Shown: positions 7,113-10,118 of the stretch, in pieces
How the letters are laid out: each line of letters opens with the position of its first letter
Numbering within the stretch: position 1 is the first letter of the stretch
NCBI GenBank assembly: GCA_018334855.1
Contig: JAGXLE010000026.1
Coordinates: forward strand, 1 to 10,118
Origin: Desulfobacterales bacterium
GTDB lineage: Bacteria > Desulfobacterota > Desulfobacteria > Desulfobacterales > Desulfosalsimonadaceae
Length of the DNA: 10,118 nt
Direction: 5' to 3'
Program-made: the position numbers and the translations under genes
The notes under the pieces: model-generated
What the model was told of the DNA's origin: nothing
Seen by the model: the letters and a program-made list of their open reading frames with translations, nothing else
Database searches by the model: none

Positions 7113-9043
7113 AAATCGCGGTATCTTTCAATGCAGGGCCCGGTCAGTCCCGGCTGGCTGCGTGACCATTGCTGCTTGTGCATGGCATAAAAGACCCGGT
7201 CGAAAATAAAGTAGAGCATAAAGCCTGAGGAAACAGGGCCGGAAAGGTTTTTTACGGCATTATTTATGTGTGCCTGCCGGTACTTGCAACCGGCGATCTT
7301 TTCCAGCACCCGCACGGTGAGCCCTGTTTGAGACCTCTGCCCGGCCCGCTGGCTTTCGATATTTTTAACTATCTGTTCGTAAGGGGCGTTAAGAAGCGGC
7401 TCTCTGTAACGGTCAAGTGCTTTGCTGTTATCGGCAATATTTGAAATGGTGTCCTGGAGCAATTGATTTTCCCTTTCTGCCTCTTTTTTTATAAGTTCTT
7501 TTAAGTGAAAGGGGAGAATAATGTCGAGTGCCTCAAACCGATGCCTGTATAAAACTGTTTTTTCTTTGAATTCTTCTATGGCTGTTCTCCAGAACCTGGC
7601 GGAAATATTTTTGTAAATTTCTTTATAATTTTCGGCATTTTTGACGGCATGCCGCTTGGCTCTTATGATTTCGGGCATCAGCCGCGCGGTTTTGGCAAAC
7701 AGGACCCTGCCGGTGATGACGTTAAATATTATTCCTACCGCCGCATACCAGTCCTGCATGTAAAACACCCGGTCAAGCTGACGGGGATAGAGTGCTTTTA
7801 AGATTTTGTTGGGAAACAGGTGCGACGGAGTGGCATAGGCCGGCGTACCGGCAAGAAGCGGTTGCAGGGTTTCTTCCGGATCAAAACAGACGGCGGTCTC
7901 AAGATCGATCAGCCCGAAGTTGTATAATCCGGGGTCTGCCAGAATATGGTCGGCAGCGTCGAGATGCTTGTCAATGTACATGTTGTCAGGCTTCAGATCC
8001 CGTATGGCCAGGTTGCGGATTTTTAGCTGGTATAGCAGCTCCAGGAGATTTATAATCATTCCTTTCATCCGGGAGCGGTTGGTCTCGAAGTTTTCGCGCT
8101 GGACTCTGGTATGAACTGTCCGGTAAATCCTGTTGACAGTCTGTTTATATGTCTTCATAAGACCGGCCGCAAGCCGGGTCAGTTTCCCGGGAAATTCTTC
8201 AGGATAATATTCCGGCTCTATTTCCGGGGAAATACCTGTAAGAAATGAAAAAAACCATTCCCGGCTCCGGTATTCAGGCAGAAAGAGATCTTTTCCGTAT
8301 TTTTCGGTCAGGTTGTCCACAATTTTTTCATATTCCGCAAAAAGTTGCCTCAGTTCCAGGTAAACCTGGTAGTTTTCTTCCCCGTAAAGAGATTCAAATG
8401 CATCCGGATCGGCAAAGGCTTCTGGCATGTTTTTTAAAATATCGCTTCGTACGCGGTCTTTACTCCGGTGCATGGATTGTACCACCTGGTTGAAAAACTG
8501 GTGTCTTGAAAGATTCATAAAAAAAACAAAACTGCCGCCGATCTTTAAATACTGCTGCAGGCCGGGCTTTCGCAAAAGCTGTTTGATATAGGCCTCTTCT
8601 GCCTCCTCGGGTGTCATTTCTTCGGGGAGCCTTAGAAAGGGTACCTTTTTTAAAATTGCTTCCAGACGCGGAAATACGCAGGAAATTTCCGTGCAGAGCC
8701 GGTCTGCAGTCCTGTGTTCCCGATGGATGTATTCGAGGTAGGTGGAGAATTCATTTATGGGTTTGGGCGGGACCTTGACCACCAGAGGCTCATCATAGAC
8801 CACCATGTAGCAGACGCTTTTGCTTCCGACCTGCTCTCCGATGGGCTGGACGCTCATCCTCCTGTGTTTTTTTGTCTGGCCCGATTTTATTTTAAATTCG
8901 TATACCGAGGTTTTTGAGGAATTTTCCGAGACAAGCGCAGCTTCGGCAATTTCGGTCTCTTTTCCCGGCCCTATGGTCTGGATGACAAACAGGTTGAGAA
9001 AAAAGTCGACCAGAGGCTTTATGTCGGGTTTTAACCTTGCCAT
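7097..9043 (-). CDS. Divergent eukaryotic-like Ser/Thr protein kinase with large insertion
   Basis: This 648 aa protein shows a protein-kinase fold spread over a long chain. A glycine-loop-like IGEQVGSKSV lies at 68-77 and the ATP lysine at K90 in LVVKVPP. A hinge-like GGSFVFFMNLS is at 169-179, the catalytic loop IRDLKPDN has D349 and N354, and the metal Asp is D380 in GLIDLE (in place of DFG). The activation-segment end AGTPAYATP (398-406) stands for the APE motif, and DWYAAVG has D431. All residues needed for catalysis are present. Between hinge and catalytic loop lie about 165 residues, far more than in ordinary kinases. Residues about 470-648 form a charged helical extension with no domain I recognise. 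No membrane segment or PASTA repeat is seen. ATG9043 has GGAG four bases upstream. The gene is divergent from the FHA gene, which suggests a shared signalling pathway. The region looks more AT-rich than the left part (by eye). Confidence 0.85.
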   Translation of the reverse strand: MARLKPDIKPLVDFFLNLFVIQTIGPGKETEIAEAALVSENSSKTSVYEFKIKSGQTKKHRRMSVQPIGEQVGSKSVCYMVVYDEPLVVKVPPKPINEFSTYLEYIHREHRTADRLCTEISCVFPRLEAILKKVPFLRLPEEMTPEEAEEAYIKQLLRKPGLQQYLKIGGSFVFFMNLSRHQFFNQVVQSMHRSKDRVRSDILKNMPEAFADPDAFESLYGEENYQVYLELRQLFAEYEKIVDNLTEKYGKDLFLPEYRSREWFFSFLTGISPEIEPEYYPEEFPGKLTRLAAGLMKTYKQTVNRIYRTVHTRVQRENFETNRSRMKGMIINLLELLYQLKIRNLAIRDLKPDNMYIDKHLDAADHILADPGLYNFGLIDLETAVCFDPEETLQPLLAGTPAYATPSHLFPNKILKALYPRQLDRVFYMQDWYAAVGIIFNVITGRVLFAKTARLMPEIIRAKRHAVKNAENYKEIYKNISARFWRTAIEEFKEKTVLYRHRFEALDIILPFHLKELIKKEAERENQLLQDTISNIADNSKALDRYREPLLNAPYEQIVKNIESQRAGQRSQTGLTVRVLEKIAGCKYRQAHINNAVKNLSGPVSSGFMLYFIFDRVFYAMHKQQWSRSQPGLTGPCIERYRDFQSRT

Positions 9044-9077
9044 ATTACTCCATGGATGGTTGTGAAAATATTTTTTA

Positions 9078-9107
9078 ACGATAGCCTTTCCCGCTGCAAA
9101 GCGTCAA
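9078..9107 (-). promoter_or_regulatory. Candidate sigma70-type promoter of the kinase gene
   Basis: Read on the - strand, TTGACG (9107-9102) and TATCGT (9083-9078) are separated by 18 bases. Transcription would start near 9070 and give a leader of roughly 27 bases before ATG9043. The -35 box is good and the -10 box moderate (4 of 6). Confidence 0.45.
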
Positions 9108-9111
9108 CTAT

Positions 9112-9129
9112 ATTTTCATGATTTTCATG
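9112..9129. repeat. Tandem 9-bp direct repeat ATTTTCATG
   Basis: Two perfect head-to-tail copies of ATTTTCATG (9112-9120 and 9121-9129) fill the space between the -35 box of the kinase promoter (9102-9107) and that of the FHA promoter (9130-9135). The placement fits a binding site for a regulator of both genes, but no known operator is recognised. Confidence 0.55.
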
Positions 9130-9158
9130 TTGATTTTAAGACTGAACAGGGATATACT
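9130..9158 (+). promoter_or_regulatory. Candidate sigma70-type promoter of the FHA gene
   Basis: TTGATT (9130-9135) and TATACT (9153-9158) are separated by exactly 17 bases (4 of 6 and 5 of 6 consensus matches). The start would be near 9165, giving a leader of about 150 bases that contains the 57-bp inverted-repeat element. Confidence 0.5.
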
Positions 9159-9197
9159 TATATTACATAACTCTTTGAATACTGGACCAATATAAGT
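9156..9197. repeat. 9-bp inverted repeat over the FHA-gene -10 box
   Basis: ACTTATATT (9156-9164) is perfectly complementary to AATATAAGT (9189-9197), with 24 bases between. The left arm overlaps the end of the -10 box and the expected start point. It could be a two-half-site operator or a weak stem in the leader; being AT-only except for two bases, it could also be chance. Confidence 0.4.
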
Positions 9198-9217
9198 GAG
9201 ATTTCATGCAGTCCGGG

Positions 9218-9284
9218 GGTAACCTAAATTGAGCGATTACAAAATCATGTTTTTAAAAATCTGAAACGCTCAATTTAGGGGTAA
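9218..9284. mobile_element. Tiny MITE-like element, 57 bp with 13-bp inverted repeats and 5-bp direct repeat
   Basis: CCTAAATTGAGCG (9223-9235) and CGCTCAATTTAGG (9267-9279) are perfect inverted copies around a 31-base AT-rich centre. Immediately outside both ends stands GGTAA (9218-9222 and 9280-9284), as expected for a target-site duplication. The element carries no coding capacity. It lies in the leader of the FHA gene, ending 31 bases before ATG9316. As RNA it would form a long 13-bp hairpin; an alternative reading is a regulatory hairpin or a paired operator. No transposase family can be assigned from the ends alone. Confidence 0.5.
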
Positions 9285-9315
9285 ATAACATCCATTTGAT
9301 ACATGGAAGGGATAA

Positions 9316-10020
9316 ATGCCGTATTTAGTACTGAAAAAAGACGGTCAGAAATTAAAAACATTCCGCCTGCCGGCATCGGGAAAAATCCGCATCGGGCGCG
9401 CTGAAAAAAATGAGATCGCAATAGAAGATACCGCTGTTTCAAGCTATCATGCCGAAATAGAGCCGGAAGGAGAGCATGTTTTTTTAACCGATTTCAACAG
9501 CCGCAACGGGACGTTTGTCAATAAGGAGCTCGTCATTTCCCGGCGCCTGTCTCACGGGGACGTGATTTCAGTGGGCACCCACACGCTGCTGTTTGTCTAC
9601 GGCAAGGATGAGAAATCTCCGCCGTCTTATGAAAACGAAAATCACCAGGCAACCATGCAGATGGATACAGAAGAGCACAGGGCGCGCCTGGCAAGGAGCG
9701 TGGCAGAGTTTGCCGAGCAGGAAGACAAAAAAGTCCCGGCGGCCATGATCAGTTTTCTTTCAAAGGGGACAGAGCCAAAGAATCTGGACAAGGCGGAAAT
9801 ATTTATCGGCAAGGATCCGGATTCCGATATAAGAGTCAGGGGCTGGCGCGTCGGAGGGACAGAAGCAAAAATTGAAAAAAGGCCGGACGGATATTATCTG
9901 TGTCCGGTTTCCGGAAAGCCCAGGATCAGGCTTAATTATAAACAGCTCAAGTCAAGTGTGGTACTAAGGGAGTTTGACGTGATTGAAATCGGGTCTTCCG
10001 TGCTGCAGTTTCACTATTAA
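9316..10020 (+). CDS. FHA-domain protein with a degenerate second FHA-like domain
   Basis: FHA domains bind phosphothreonine peptides and often work with Ser/Thr kinases. In this 234 aa protein, residues about 3-95 form a good FHA domain with the usual contacts: G27-R28 in RIGR, S42 and H45 in VSSYHAEI, and N64-G65-T66 with N69 in NSRNGTFVN. A charged linker (about 98-140) follows. Residues about 147-234 resemble a second FHA strand pattern (IFIGKDPDSDIRV, then VGGTEAKIEKRPDGYYL, then FDVIEIGSSVLQFHY), but they have GK for GR and lack the Ser-x-x-His and NGT residues, so this half is unlikely to bind phosphothreonine. There is no signal peptide or membrane segment. AAGGGA (9307-9312) lies just before ATG9316. 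Divergent pairing with a kinase suggests it is a substrate or adaptor of that kinase (inference). Confidence 0.88.
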   Translation: MPYLVLKKDGQKLKTFRLPASGKIRIGRAEKNEIAIEDTAVSSYHAEIEPEGEHVFLTDFNSRNGTFVNKELVISRRLSHGDVISVGTHTLLFVYGKDEKSPPSYENENHQATMQMDTEEHRARLARSVAEFAEQEDKKVPAAMISFLSKGTEPKNLDKAEIFIGKDPDSDIRVRGWRVGGTEAKIEKRPDGYYLCPVSGKPRIRLNYKQLKSSVVLREFDVIEIGSSVLQFHY

Positions 10021-10022
10021 AA

Positions 10023-10061
10023 AGTGCCCACCCGAAAATATTTGATTTCTGGATGGGCACT
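10023..10061 (-). terminator. Hairpin with T-run on the - strand, likely leftward intrinsic terminator
   Basis: AGTGCCCA (10023-10030) pairs perfectly with TGGGCACT (10054-10061). Pairing resumes after one mismatch (C10032-G10052, C10033-G10051, G10034-T10050) and again with four A-T pairs around a five-base loop (10040-10044). On the + strand the hairpin is followed by AATAAGG, not a T-run. On the - strand it is followed by TTTTAA. It therefore fits the terminator of a gene coming from beyond the right edge, and it may also help end the FHA transcript. It could instead be a copy of a dispersed palindromic repeat. Confidence 0.55.
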
Positions 10062-10118
10062 AATAAGGACACAAGCTATCAATACCGAAATGAAATCTAG
10101 CACATCGGCTACCACCCT

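Noticed and set aside
10088..10118. Possible + strand gene start ATGAAATCTAGC near the right edge
   Set aside because: There are only ten codons, no ribosome binding site and no homology to judge by.
1..10118. CRISPR array, integrase, toxin-antitoxin or phage-defence cassette
   Set aside because: No regularly spaced repeats, recombinase motifs or recognisable defence proteins were seen; the kinase alone is not enough to call a defence system.

Overview
The window looks like chromosomal DNA of a Gram-negative bacterium. It has a full-length apolipoprotein N-acyltransferase (Lnt), which belongs to outer-membrane lipoprotein biogenesis, and the gene content and moderate GC feel like Desulfobacterota (former Deltaproteobacteria). 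That taxonomic guess is inference from content, not from any search.

Left part (1-5134), all on the + strand: the 3' end of a tRNA-Pro(UGG), then lnt, prfB (peptide release factor 2, with an intact programmed +1 frameshift site), an HD-domain phosphohydrolase whose start overlaps the prfB stop, and a 533-codon gene fusing thiamine-phosphate synthase (ThiE) to thiamine-monophosphate kinase (ThiL). Central part (5249-7112), still + strand: a ManC/AlgA-type mannose-1-phosphate guanylyltransferase whose C-terminal isomerase cupin has lost its metal-binding histidines, then a small stand-alone Hpt phosphotransfer protein.

Right part (7097-10118): a divergently transcribed pair. On the - strand is a divergent eukaryotic-like Ser/Thr kinase with a very large insertion and a long C-terminal extension; its 3' end overlaps the Hpt gene tail-to-tail by 16 bases. 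On the + strand is a protein with one good FHA phosphothreonine-reading domain and a degenerate second one. The 272-bp region between them carries back-to-back sigma70-like promoters, a tandem 9-bp repeat between the two -35 boxes, an inverted repeat over one -10 box, and a 57-bp element with perfect 13-bp terminal inverted repeats flanked by a 5-bp direct repeat (MITE-like). The FHA gene is followed by a hairpin whose T-run faces leftward, so it best fits a terminator for a gene entering from beyond the right edge.

The left and central genes are mostly housekeeping (translation, lipoprotein maturation, thiamine, sugar nucleotide). The most unusual content is the kinase/FHA signalling pair with its structured control region, the ThiE-ThiL fusion and the degenerate cupin of the ManC homologue.
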